Assembly (NCBI GenBank): GCA_002498525.1
Contig: DAHR01000003.1
Location: 1-34,223 of the forward strand
Source of the DNA: Euryarchaeota archaeon UBA58
GTDB lineage: Archaea > Thermoplasmatota > Poseidoniia > Poseidoniales > Thalassarchaeaceae
Length of the DNA: 34,223 nucleotides
Direction: 5' to 3'
Under the pieces are notes generated by a model. The model was not told the origin of the DNA, did not search any database, and saw only the letters and a list, made by a program, of their open reading frames with translations. Position 1 is the first letter of the stretch. Each line of letters starts with the position of its first letter. A program made the position numbers and the translations under genes. Of the stretch, positions 1 through 7,018 are shown piece by piece.

Positions 1-258
1 TCTTTCTGAGTCGAATCTGAGAACTAATCTCGAATTATCTGAAATGAAGGTTTCAAGAGAGGCGTGGCCTCGCTGCGAGTGATGGATAGCGACCTCGATA
101 TTGCCCGGAGTGCCACGATGCGCCCCATAGAGGCGGTGGCTCGGCAATTCGGGGTGACTCAGAGTGACTTTCGAGATGAACGACCGCAGTCTGTTCCCCA
201 GTGGCAGCAGTGTATTCCCCAGTGGCAGCAGTCCGTTGCCCAGTGCTGCGGTATGAGG
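1..258. other. Left-edge region without an assigned gene
   Basis: This is the sequence downstream of the RND exporter stop codon on the minus strand. I recognise no gene in it. The minus-strand frame of the exporter stays open from the stop to the window edge (about 86 codons), and a plus-strand frame is open from 64 into the exporter. Neither resembles a known protein. The only clear structure is a short tandem repeat at 194-250, listed separately. Confidence 0.5.
194..250. repeat. 21-bp tandem repeat, about 2.7 copies
   Basis: Two adjacent units, 194-214 and 215-235, share the core TTCCCCAGTGGCAGCAGT. A third, decayed unit (TTGCCCAGTGCTGCG) follows at 236-250. The period of 21 bp is a multiple of three. 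On the minus strand, in the frame that continues past the exporter stop, the units read as repeats of L-L-P-L-G-N. The repeat ends only 8 bp from that stop codon. Confidence 0.75.
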
Positions 259-2814
259 TCAGTTGCCATTTCCGGTGCGGACCTCGGCGGCGAGCAGACC
301 GGGCAGCACGAGGAGCGCGAGAATCAAGGAGAAAGCGACGGAGATCGAGCTGACGAGGCCGAAGTCGCGAATCACCGGCACCGGCGAGAGCAGCAGCACC
401 ATGAAGCCGCAGATCGTCGTTCCAGCGGACATCAGCAAGGATGCTCCAGTCGTCGAATACATCTCGCGCATCGCATCCCAGGTTCCCAGCCCTCGATCCC
501 GATTCATTTCAAATCTACGCCAGACGTGAATCGAGTAATCGATGCCCAGCCCGATTGTCAGCGCTGTGATCATGATGGTCAGCACATTCCAGTTGATGCC
601 GAGGATCGCCATTGCACCGACAACCCATGAACCAGCGAGTCCGACGGGCAGGATGATGACTAATGAAGGACCGATTCTGCGGGTTAGAGCGACTAGCACG
701 ATGAGCGATACGCCGAGACTGAAAGCTGTCGATTCGACTTGAGATACCCCCAGACCCGAAAGCACGTTGTTGACCAGAATCAGATCGCCGCTGAGGTAGG
801 CTTCGCAACCGCAACCGTCTTCGAGATCCACCGTCATATCAGTGAACTGCTCAGCGATCTTCGCAGTCTCCTCACTGTTTTGGGCCGTCACATCGACGCT
901 CATCCGCAGATAGCGCAGCGCCGTCCCGTCGGGTGTCAAAGCAACCTGCATGGCCGTGCGCTCCGCCCAGGATTTCCCGCGAATCGGTTCGCCGATTCGA
1001 TCATCGGTCAATAATTCGGCGATGGCCGATGCGACATCGCCCTCGACGAAGCCATCGGTAACGCCGACAGCGCCGTCGAAGACGCCGAGATGATGTCGCT
1101 CACCGAATGTCTCGTCGGCTTCGATGGCATCACGCAGAAGTGGATAGATCCCATCGTACGAGGGTCTTGGGGTATTGGTGCCCTCGGGTGTGACGACATA
1201 AGTCATCCAAGCGAGTTTGTTGTCGATTCGTTCGAGTTCTTTGAGAAGATCGCGCTCGCCTGTGAGGGATTTCTGGCCAGAGAGCGGCTCGATGATGATG
1301 TTGACAGATTTGAGAGCCTCGACCTCATAGGCTTCGTACATCGAATTGCGGACTTCGATGACCTCCATCTCCTCGCCGAGGAAGTCGGTCAATTCGAACT
1401 TGGTATCGAGTTGGCCAACTGAGATGACGATGGAACTGGCCGTCAGCGCCGCAACTGCCAGCAAGACGAGTGCCGTGTGGCGGCGCTGGAATTCTGTCGC
1501 GTGATCGGCGAGACGATGCAGTTGCAGCGAGCGATGTTTCTGCACACCCGCCGTCTTCTCGATCAGCACGTGCAAGGCACCAACAGTGACCGTGCTGGCG
1601 ACGAATGCACAGATGACACCCAATGCGAGAGTCATGCCGAAGATCTTCAGTGGAGGCAGAGGCGAGAGGAAGTTGGCGAGGAAAGCGAAGGCCGTGGTGA
1701 CCACCGAGAGCGAGAGTGCGATGCGCAGGATCGAGAGGGATCGAATCCAGGCGAGGGCAGGGGATTGGGTTTGTCGGCGAGCTGCTTCGTAAGCCCGTTG
1801 AAGGTGGATCGAGTAATCGATTCCAAGGCCTAACACGACTGGTGCGACGGCGACTTCGAGGACTGAGAATTCAATTCCGAGGAGGGTCATCGAGCCGTAG
1901 GTCCAGGTGAGGGCTGCCGATAAGCCCAGAAGAGGTGCTGCGACCATCATTGCTGAGCGGAAGGCAAAGGCTAGCAGGAGAACGACGACGGCTATCGAGA
2001 AGAGCAGCAGCCAGACGAGATTATCCATCGTCGACTCGTTGATGTCGTTGCTGACGAGGTCGTCGGAGACGATGCCGTAGCTGAGTGCGGAGTTGTCTGC
2101 AGTGGCGCGCTTTTCGAGAAGGTTTCTGATCTGCAGTGATTTATCCAGTCGCTCATCAGCTGACATCTCACCACTGAGCTCAATGACCCACATGGTGCTC
2201 GAGGCACTTGGTGTGGGGTCGCCGACGTGGCCGTTGTCGAGCCATTGGCAGACCGGGTCGTAGTCTAAATCCTTGTGCAGCATCACCGAACGGGCGAAGG
2301 AGGCTGTTGCGATGGCTCGGTCGTCGCCGATGGCGTCGGTGCATTTTTCGTCCTCGACGATCGAATCGAGGAGTTCTGCCCAGGTGTTGAAATCGGCGAT
2401 GTGGCGCTTTTCGGAATCGCGTTCCTCGAGCGCGACTTCGAGTATTCTGGCGGCGTTGATATGGGCGGTGACGAAGTTCCCGTTGGCGGCTGAGAGTTCG
2501 TCGACCGCTGCGAGATCAGCTGCCAGTTGCTGCATCGCGCCGAGCTCGAGAACATTCGCTCCCTCCTGCGTCGGCACGATGTGGATGTAGATCCTATGCG
2601 AGGCTGCGGGCATCACCTCCTCGAGTCGAGCCTCAGCTGCATCAGCCGCAGTCTGAGGCGCGAAAGACGACAGATCAGTCTGGAATTCAGGCAATGGACT
2701 GAGCGCAAGCCCGCTGACGATGGTCAGGAGCAGGCTCGCAATCACGATTGGCAGCGCTGCTTTCTCGAACAACTCTGCGATGCGTTCCTCAGACACAGGT
2801 GAGCCCAGCATCAT
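259..2814 (-). CDS. RND superfamily (MMPL-type) membrane exporter, 851 aa
   Basis: This is a predicted RND-superfamily permease of the MMPL/Patched-like type, probably driven by an ion gradient; the substrate is unknown. The protein has the expected two-fold repeat. Each half has one membrane helix (first at about residues 20-40), a large extracytoplasmic domain, and a block of five to six helices. The signature G-L-G-I-D-Y-S-I-H occurs twice, near residues 330-338 and 753-765; its central Asp is the usual proton-relay position. The length fits two-domain archaeal MMPL proteins. ATG codons at 2814 and 2811 are both possible starts. It is transcribed divergently from rpoL across a 107-bp gap. 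The C-terminus stops shortly after the last helix, as is normal for the family, so the gene appears intact. Lipid, pigment or drug export are all possible roles. Confidence 0.9.
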   Translation of the reverse strand: MMLGSPVSEERIAELFEKAALPIVIASLLLTIVSGLALSPLPEFQTDLSSFAPQTAADAAEARLEEVMPAASHRIYIHIVPTQEGANVLELGAMQQLAADLAAVDELSAANGNFVTAHINAARILEVALEERDSEKRHIADFNTWAELLDSIVEDEKCTDAIGDDRAIATASFARSVMLHKDLDYDPVCQWLDNGHVGDPTPSASSTMWVIELSGEMSADERLDKSLQIRNLLEKRATADNSALSYGIVSDDLVSNDINESTMDNLVWLLLFSIAVVVLLLAFAFRSAMMVAAPLLGLSAALTWTYGSMTLLGIEFSVLEVAVAPVVLGLGIDYSIHLQRAYEAARRQTQSPALAWIRSLSILRIALSLSVVTTAFAFLANFLSPLPPLKIFGMTLALGVICAFVASTVTVGALHVLIEKTAGVQKHRSLQLHRLADHATEFQRRHTALVLLAVAALTASSIVISVGQLDTKFELTDFLGEEMEVIEVRNSMYEAYEVEALKSVNIIIEPLSGQKSLTGERDLLKELERIDNKLAWMTYVVTPEGTNTPRPSYDGIYPLLRDAIEADETFGERHHLGVFDGAVGVTDGFVEGDVASAIAELLTDDRIGEPIRGKSWAERTAMQVALTPDGTALRYLRMSVDVTAQNSEETAKIAEQFTDMTVDLEDGCGCEAYLSGDLILVNNVLSGLGVSQVESTAFSLGVSLIVLVALTRRIGPSLVIILPVGLAGSWVVGAMAILGINWNVLTIMITALTIGLGIDYSIHVWRRFEMNRDRGLGTWDAMREMYSTTGASLLMSAGTTICGFMVLLLSPVPVIRDFGLVSSISVAFSLILALLVLPGLLAAEVRTGNGN

Positions 2815-2855
2815 CGAAGCCTGTCGCCATCCGCTACATAATCCAACCAGTGAAT

Positions 2856-2872
2856 TGGACCCTTGGGGTCCA
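2856..2872. promoter_or_regulatory. Palindrome in the divergent exporter-rpoL promoter region
   Basis: TGGACCC and GGGTCCA are perfect 7-bp arms separated by TTG. The element sits in the 107-bp gap between the two divergent start codons, 50 bp before rpoL. A TATA-like stretch (TACATAAT, about 2834-2841) lies just upstream. It could be an operator or a hairpin; no family assignment is possible from sequence alone. Confidence 0.4.
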
Positions 2873-2921
2873 GCATTTACATGAAAGCCCTCAAAAGGGG
2901 GTGGCCGGTCGCGCGCTCACC

Positions 2922-3179
2922 ATGCCAGTGAAAGTGCTCAAGAACGAAGGGTCAGAACTCCGACTGCGGCTCATAGGTGAGGACCACACGACTCTGCAGT
3001 TGTTCCGCTCCCGCCTCAATGCGATGGACAAGGTGGAGTACGCGAATTACTTCACCGGACATCCAGATCTCGACGAGCCAGAATTATTCATCCGCGTCAA
3101 GAAGGGGGCCAAGGCGGACAAGATCATCAAGGATCTTTGCTCAGAGATCAGAAAGGAGTTCGCCGGTCTCTCGAACTGA
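2922..3179 (+). CDS. rpoL: DNA-directed RNA polymerase subunit L (Rpb11/RpoL)
   Basis: This 85-residue protein matches archaeal RpoL, which pairs with RpoD (Rpb3-like) to nucleate RNA polymerase assembly. The core G-E-D-H-T motif near residue 20 is followed by a helix, then the conserved stretch H-P-D-L-D-E-P-E-L-F-I-R-V. This is the typical Rpb11/RpoL dimerisation domain. The frame stays open upstream to 2748, but that part overlaps the divergent exporter and its promoter region, and the ATG at 2922 gives the normal family length. truD starts 13 bp downstream with its own Shine-Dalgarno, so the two genes are probably co-transcribed. Confidence 0.93.
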   Translation: MPVKVLKNEGSELRLRLIGEDHTTLQLFRSRLNAMDKVEYANYFTGHPDLDEPELFIRVKKGAKADKIIKDLCSEIRKEFAGLSN

Positions 3180-3183
3180 GGAC

Positions 3184-3188
3184 GGTGA
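3184..3188 (+). promoter_or_regulatory. Shine-Dalgarno that decides the truD TTG start
   Basis: GGTGA lies 4 nt upstream of the TTG at 3193, just beyond the rpoL stop. It supports a non-ATG start there rather than one of the in-frame upstream codons inside rpoL. Confidence 0.55.
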
Positions 3189-3192
3189 CAAA

Positions 3193-4590
3193 TTGTCTCT
3201 CAGTGAAATCGAGGAAAAACTCGGTCTTCGCGGCTGGGTCTATCCTGCTGCTGGAATCGGTGGACTGCTCAAGGTTCGCGTCGAGGATTTCCGCGTAGAG
3301 GAAGTCGCAAGGGTTCCTGCTCTCGACGCACGTGGCCGCTTCACCGTTGTTCGTGCAACCCTGACGAATTGGGAGACGAACCGCTACTTACGAAGGCTGG
3401 CCGGTGCTTGCAGAATCAATCGCAATCGAATCTATTGTTCGGGCCTGAAGGACAAGAGGGCCGTGACGACCCAGATTCTCGTCATCGATGCCCCTCAGAA
3501 GAAGGTCGAAGCAGTCGATATTCCTGATTCTGAGTTGGAGATTCTCGGTCGAACGCATCAGAAGGTCGGCATGAGCGACCATGATGGGAACCGCTTCACT
3601 ATCACCGTCCGCGGTTGTTGTGATGAGAATGGTGAACCTCTCGAGGCCAAGGACGCGATTGCGAGGGTTCTGCAGATTCGCGAGGGCATGGCTGAGCGTC
3701 TCGGCGAAGATGCATTTCCGAATTGGATTGGTCCGCAGAGATTCGGTGCGACTCGTCCAGTGACTCCCGAGGTCGGTCGGGCGGTCATCGCAGATGATTT
3801 CGAGCAGGCCGTCGACCTCTATCTTGGGATGCCCGGAGAGAACATGACCAAGGATGTGGCTGAGTTCAGAGCGAAGTGGCTGAAGAGCAAGGATGCCGAG
3901 GCGACTTTGGAAATCGCCCCAAAACATCTCGGTTACGAGAAGAGCATCCTTGAAGTCTTGCGCCATCGTCCTGATGACTGGGTTAAGGCGTTCAGGGCGC
4001 TGCCGCCTTCTTTGCAATTATTGATGATTCATTCCTTGCAGTCTCTTGCATTCAATCACGCCTTGGCGAACAGGCTCGAAGCAGGTATCGATCTGATCGA
4101 GCCTGAGATCGGCGACCTCGTCGCTCCGGTGCACGATAATGGCCGCATCGAGGTCGCCAAGATGGCATTGGTGAGCGCGACGAATCTCGAGCGCTGCCGT
4201 CGCAATTGTCGACTCGGCAGGCTCGCCGTGACCGGTCCACTGCCAGGTAGAGAAACAGCATTCGCACAAGGTGAGGTCGGTGCGCTAGAATTGAAGGCTC
4301 TGGAACAGACCGATCTTGCCAATGTCGATTGGCGTGTTCGGCGCATCCCTCGCTTGACGACTTCTGGAACCCGTCGCCCGCTGACCGTCTCGTTCCGTTC
4401 ATTCTCGGTCGAGCAAGCCCCAGCGATGCCCGAAGATGGGTCTTCCACACGCTGGGAGGCAGGCCCGAACTCTGGCGATCGTTGGCATCAGAATGGGGCT
4501 GATCTACGCTTGAGATTCACCCTTCCGCCAGGAACCTACGCGACGGTTCTGATGCGCGAATTCATGCACTCGCCACTCGATCACTATTGA
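3193..4590 (+). CDS. truD: tRNA pseudouridine(13) synthase TruD
   Basis: TruD isomerises uridine 13 in the D-arm of tRNA; the archaeal and eukaryotic relatives are the TruD/Pus7 family. The catalytic motif G-L-K-D-K-R-A-V-T-T-Q is present, with the nucleophilic Asp at residue 87. The family motif F-P-N-W-I-G-P-Q-R-F-G lies at residues 175-185. The reading frame is open further upstream, inside rpoL, but the TTG at 3193 is the best start. It is preceded 4 nt earlier by GGTGA (3184-3188), which matches the archaeal anti-Shine-Dalgarno, and gives 465 residues beginning S-L-S-E-I-E-E-K-L. It follows rpoL by 13 bp in the same direction. The 3' end converges on the EF1B gene with a 36-bp gap. Confidence 0.92.
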   Translation: MSLSEIEEKLGLRGWVYPAAGIGGLLKVRVEDFRVEEVARVPALDARGRFTVVRATLTNWETNRYLRRLAGACRINRNRIYCSGLKDKRAVTTQILVIDAPQKKVEAVDIPDSELEILGRTHQKVGMSDHDGNRFTITVRGCCDENGEPLEAKDAIARVLQIREGMAERLGEDAFPNWIGPQRFGATRPVTPEVGRAVIADDFEQAVDLYLGMPGENMTKDVAEFRAKWLKSKDAEATLEIAPKHLGYEKSILEVLRHRPDDWVKAFRALPPSLQLLMIHSLQSLAFNHALANRLEAGIDLIEPEIGDLVAPVHDNGRIEVAKMALVSATNLERCRRNCRLGRLAVTGPLPGRETAFAQGEVGALELKALEQTDLANVDWRVRRIPRLTTSGTRRPLTVSFRSFSVEQAPAMPEDGSSTRWEAGPNSGDRWHQNGADLRLRFTLPPGTYATVLMREFMHSPLDHY

Positions 4591-4626
4591 GTGGAGGGTG
4601 ACGGGTTCTATTAGAGGCGACTCGAT

Positions 4627-4893
4627 TCAGAGGCGACCCATTTCGAGGGCTTCGATCTGACCGACATTGCCATCGATTTTCCGAACCGCATCCTCGAATC
4701 CGTCGACGATTCCCTCGCCTTCACCGAGAACGGCTTGCACTTCGATGAACATCATGCCGAAGGCGAGAGGCTTGATCTCGCAGGTTTGAACCTCTTCCAT
4801 CGAGGAAATCGTATCAGCGATTCCCTCGTAATCGGGTCTTCCATCCTCAGGTTGGTTGATTGTGACTTTGTATTTCACGACGACGTGGCCCAT
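4627..4893 (-). CDS. ef1b: Archaeal elongation factor 1-beta (EF-1B)
   Basis: This 88-residue protein matches the archaeal EF-1 beta family, the guanine-nucleotide exchange factor that recharges EF-1 alpha with GTP during translation. It has the short alpha/beta ferredoxin-like fold of the family: an N-terminal strand (V-V-V-K-Y-K-V-T), the middle segment C-E-I-K-P-L-A-F-G and the following M-M-F-I-E-V-Q-A-V strand. The length is normal for archaea (about 90). It lies 18 bp downstream of the zinc-ribbon gene on the same strand. Pairing of these two genes is common in archaea, so one transcript is likely. Confidence 0.93.
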   Translation of the reverse strand: MGHVVVKYKVTINQPEDGRPDYEGIADTISSMEEVQTCEIKPLAFGMMFIEVQAVLGEGEGIVDGFEDAVRKIDGNVGQIEALEMGRL

Positions 4894-4911
4894 GTGAACA
4901 ACTCCCGAGGA

Positions 4912-5079
4912 TCAAGGTCCTTCGAATGTGCATTGGGGGCAGATGTACTTGACAGCTTGAACTCGACAACGCTCGCTTCGTCCGATAGGCTCGCCACACT
5001 CTGGGCACGGGAAAGCCGTGCTTCCAGCCTCGACGAGAGGTAGTCCTGACGAAGTGCAAATGTCTGCTCGTGTTGCCAT
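4912..5079 (-). CDS. Small zinc-ribbon RNA-binding protein (translation-associated)
   Basis: This is a 55-residue protein with two C-x2-C knuckles: C-P-E-C-G around residues 24-28 and C-P-Q-C near the C-terminus, plus an extra Cys between them (R-C-R-V). It belongs to the archaeal small zinc-ribbon family usually annotated as an RNA-binding protein involved in translation, commonly found next to EF1B as here. The frame is open 10 codons further upstream, but the ATG at 5079 (M-A-T-R-A-D-I-C) gives the usual family length and leaves room for a promoter in the divergent gap before the cupin gene. The molecular role is not established from sequence alone. Confidence 0.85.
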   Translation of the reverse strand: MATRADICTSSGLPLVEAGSTAFPCPECGEPIGRSERCRVQAVKYICPQCTFEGP

Positions 5080-5128
5080 TATTCGACCCTCAGCGAGCGG
5101 CCGAGCCACCTCCCCCTTTTAGCGTTGA

Positions 5129-5155
5129 CCGACGTAGAAATGATAGCTACGTCGG
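5129..5155. promoter_or_regulatory. Perfect 9-bp inverted repeat in the zinc-ribbon/cupin divergent region
   Basis: CCGACGTAG and CTACGTCGG are perfect 9-bp arms separated by 9 nt (AAATGATAG). The repeat lies 50-76 bp upstream of the zinc-ribbon start (minus) and 71-97 bp upstream of the preferred cupin start (plus). Arm length and spacing suit a dimeric regulator or an RNA hairpin. A TTTTAG stretch just before it (5117-5122) is a weak TATA candidate. Confidence 0.5.
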
Positions 5156-5225
5156 CTCAGTCATCGACTTCTTGCATTGGGATGAGTTGAAATCGAGGAT
5201 TCTCCAGCAAAGGCTGGCGAGAAAC

Positions 5226-5678
5226 ATGAGTGAACGTGAATTGAGTTTGAAAGGTGAAGAGATCGACCTTCTGAAATACGTCGAGAATGCAGGTGGCATA
5301 CACGGCCTGCGTGGGATCGACAAGGTTCGTGGATGGAATAACATCGAGTATGGCGCAGGTCTTTCGGGCAAGAACACACCATCTACGAAATTGTCGATGA
5401 ACAAGGCCTTCATACCTCCCGGTGGAGTTGCAGCAGCCCATATCCACGTTGATTTCGATGTCATGGTCTGTTTGCTCAAAGGCAGCGTGCGGCACGAATT
5501 CGGTCCCGGTTGCCGCAAGTCTGTAATTCACAGTGCGGGAGACATGTTCTACATCGAGCCCGGCTTGCCGCACGAGGTCTTCAATTGCTCAGAGACCGAT
5601 TGGGTCGAGGCCATCGTCGCCCGCTCCGATGCTTCGGAGTGGCAGAATATCGTCCCTTACGATCGCGACTCCGAGTGA
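5226..5678 (+). CDS. Single-domain cupin protein
   Basis: This 150-residue protein is a small cupin beta-barrel, a fold of metal-dependent enzymes and ligand-binding proteins. Both cupin motifs are visible. Motif 1 has G-G-V-A-A-A-H-I-H with metal ligands H72 and H74, and D78 where Glu is usual. Motif 2 is G-D-M-F-Y-I-E-P-G-L-P-H with ligand H116, followed by N120. The frame is open to 5070, but the upstream part would run through a strong inverted repeat and into the divergent gene, so I chose the ATG at 5226. TTG codons at about 5175 and 5190 are alternatives. The substrate is unknown. Its stop codon abuts that of the convergent OB-fold gene. Confidence 0.8.
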   Translation: MSERELSLKGEEIDLLKYVENAGGIHGLRGIDKVRGWNNIEYGAGLSGKNTPSTKLSMNKAFIPPGGVAAAHIHVDFDVMVCLLKGSVRHEFGPGCRKSVIHSAGDMFYIEPGLPHEVFNCSETDWVEAIVARSDASEWQNIVPYDRDSE

Positions 5679-6047
5679 TCAGGCATTGAGCACAGTCAGT
5701 CGGCCACTGCGCCCAGTGGATACAACGCGCTCGCCGAGGCGTCGCTTGCACCAGCCATTCTCGATTCGGACGATATCGCCAGTCGCCACCGCATCGATCT
5801 GATCACCCCAGAGCACGAGTCCGACGACGCCGGACTCGTCTCTGCCGCAAGCTGCCGCGACACGCCCAGTCCACTTCCGACTCGATACCAGACGGGGCGG
5901 GTATCGCCTGAGGACGAGAATCTCAAGGTCCGTCACCGGCCTGTCTTCACGCAAGCGGCTGACCTTCGACTTCCGCCGCTGCCGCTTGCCGTCATTCTTC
6001 TTCGAGTCATTCAGTATCTGCTTCTCCAATTCGCTCAATCCAGTCAT
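5679..6047 (-). CDS. OB-fold nucleic-acid-binding protein (RPA-like)
   Basis: This 122-residue protein has a charged, basic N-terminal stretch (about residues 16-36, rich in Lys and Arg) followed by an OB-fold at about residues 40-122. The pattern G-D-I-V-R-I-E-N-G-W followed by V-S-T-G-R-S-G-R-L is characteristic of archaeal replication-protein-A-like OB domains, so binding of single-stranded DNA or RNA is likely. There is no zinc finger and only one OB domain, so it is probably an accessory factor and not the main RPA. An ATG at 6077 would add 10 residues. It lies downstream of the FtsJ gene after a 150-bp gap with its own candidate promoter. The stop codons of this gene and the cupin gene lie back to back in the palindrome TGATCA. 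Confidence 0.75.
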   Translation of the reverse strand: MTGLSELEKQILNDSKKNDGKRQRRKSKVSRLREDRPVTDLEILVLRRYPPRLVSSRKWTGRVAAACGRDESGVVGLVLWGDQIDAVATGDIVRIENGWCKRRLGERVVSTGRSGRLTVLNA

Positions 6048-6102
6048 GTGAATCGATGCGAGTTGGTGGGCTCGCATATCAAGGTCGAGGAGGAGGGGGC
6101 GC

Positions 6103-6148
6103 TGAAAGTGAAGCCCCCCTACGGGGTGAATTGAGAAGTGAAAGTGAA
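6103..6148 (-). promoter_or_regulatory. Two copies of TTCACTTTCA upstream of the OB-fold gene
   Basis: Read on the minus strand, TTCACTTTCA occurs exactly at 6103-6112 and again at 6139-6148, 36 bp apart. A third exact copy in coding orientation lies at 8081-8090, upstream of the 85-residue gene. The positions suggest a promoter element or regulator site. Between the two copies is a small C-run/G-run hairpin (6115-6126). Confidence 0.4.
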
Positions 6149-6185
6149 ATCGAGATTTCCATCGACTGAATGATTTAGAATACGC

Positions 6186-6198
6186 ATTATAGATTATA
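6186..6198 (-). promoter_or_regulatory. TATA-rich candidate promoter for the OB-fold gene
   Basis: The minus strand reads TATAATCTATAAT here, immediately past the FtsJ stop codon and about 140-150 bp before the OB-fold ATG. It is the most TATA-like stretch in this 150-bp gap. Confidence 0.4.
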
Positions 6199-6200
6199 CA

Positions 6201-6953
6201 TCAATCGTCTTTCTTCGAGAAGCGCCGGAATCCCTTGACGACTTCAGTGGTATCTTCTTCAGTTTCAGATTCAACATTCACACCAACTTTCGTCAGGTGC
6301 GCCTGCACCTGTTCATTCGCAGTAAGACCTCGCGCCCTTTGGCGCGGAACAGGTAGGCGGTTCCGGCAAACGAGGTAAGTTTCTGAGGAGGAATTTCGGC
6401 TTGCTAACGGGGCGAATCGCTGGACATTACTGAAGCGATCCCTCGCTGCTTCGATCAATCCTTCAATACCGACTCCTTGGAAGATCTTGGTGACGAAGGT
6501 GCCGCCCGGAACAAGCATCCCCATCGCCACATCCAAGGTCATCGTCGACAACTCCAACGAAATCGACTGGTCGGTATCGTAACGGCCGGTCAGTTTCGGT
6601 GAAATGTCGCTGAGAACCAGATTTAGTTGGCGACCATCGAGAATCTCTTCGATTCTCTCGAGAGTATCGATCAATCCGATATCGCCCTGTAGGATGCTCG
6701 CCCCTTCGACGGGCGAGGTCGATTTGAGATCCACTCCGACGACTAGCCCGTCCGCCCCAGACTCCTCCACAGAGACCTGTGTCCAGCCGCCTGGGTGACA
6801 GCCGACATCGAGGATCGCGTCACCTACGCGGATGATTTCGAAGCGCTCATGAATCTGCTTGAGTTTGAATGCTGAGCGCGAGCGATAACCCTTCGACTTG
6901 GCCTGACGACGCCACGGGTCGCGCCGATTCTCCTGATACCAGCGCTTGCTCAT
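6201..6953 (-). CDS. rlmE: 23S rRNA (uridine-2'-O-)-methyltransferase, FtsJ/RlmE family
   Basis: This 250-residue SAM-dependent methyltransferase should modify the 2'-hydroxyl of a uridine in the peptidyl-transferase A-loop of 23S rRNA. The SAM-binding motif is L-D-V-G-C-H-P-G-G-W at residues 48-57. The FtsJ catalytic tetrad K-D-K-E is complete: K30 in S-A-F-K-L, D116 in L-S-D-I-S-P, K156 in T-K-I-F, and E191 in S-S-S-E-T-Y-L. It carries a polar C-terminal extension of about 45 residues. A GTG at 6956 precedes the ATG at 6953, which I prefer. It lies 65 bp downstream of the epimerase on the same strand and may share its transcript. Confidence 0.93.
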   Translation of the reverse strand: MSKRWYQENRRDPWRRQAKSKGYRSRSAFKLKQIHERFEIIRVGDAILDVGCHPGGWTQVSVEESGADGLVVGVDLKSTSPVEGASILQGDIGLIDTLERIEEILDGRQLNLVLSDISPKLTGRYDTDQSISLELSTMTLDVAMGMLVPGGTFVTKIFQGVGIEGLIEAARDRFSNVQRFAPLASRNSSSETYLVCRNRLPVPRQRARGLTANEQVQAHLTKVGVNVESETEEDTTEVVKGFRRFSKKDD

Positions 6954-7018
6954 CACTCGCTTCGTCGGGCCGGTCGGTTATGAAGCCGAGCCGATGTGCA
7001 ATGGCCTAAAACTGCCTA

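Noticed and set aside
64..630. 188-codon plus-strand open frame at the left edge
   Set aside because: It overlaps the well-supported RND exporter on the minus strand, has low-complexity composition and no recognisable domain. It is a shadow frame.
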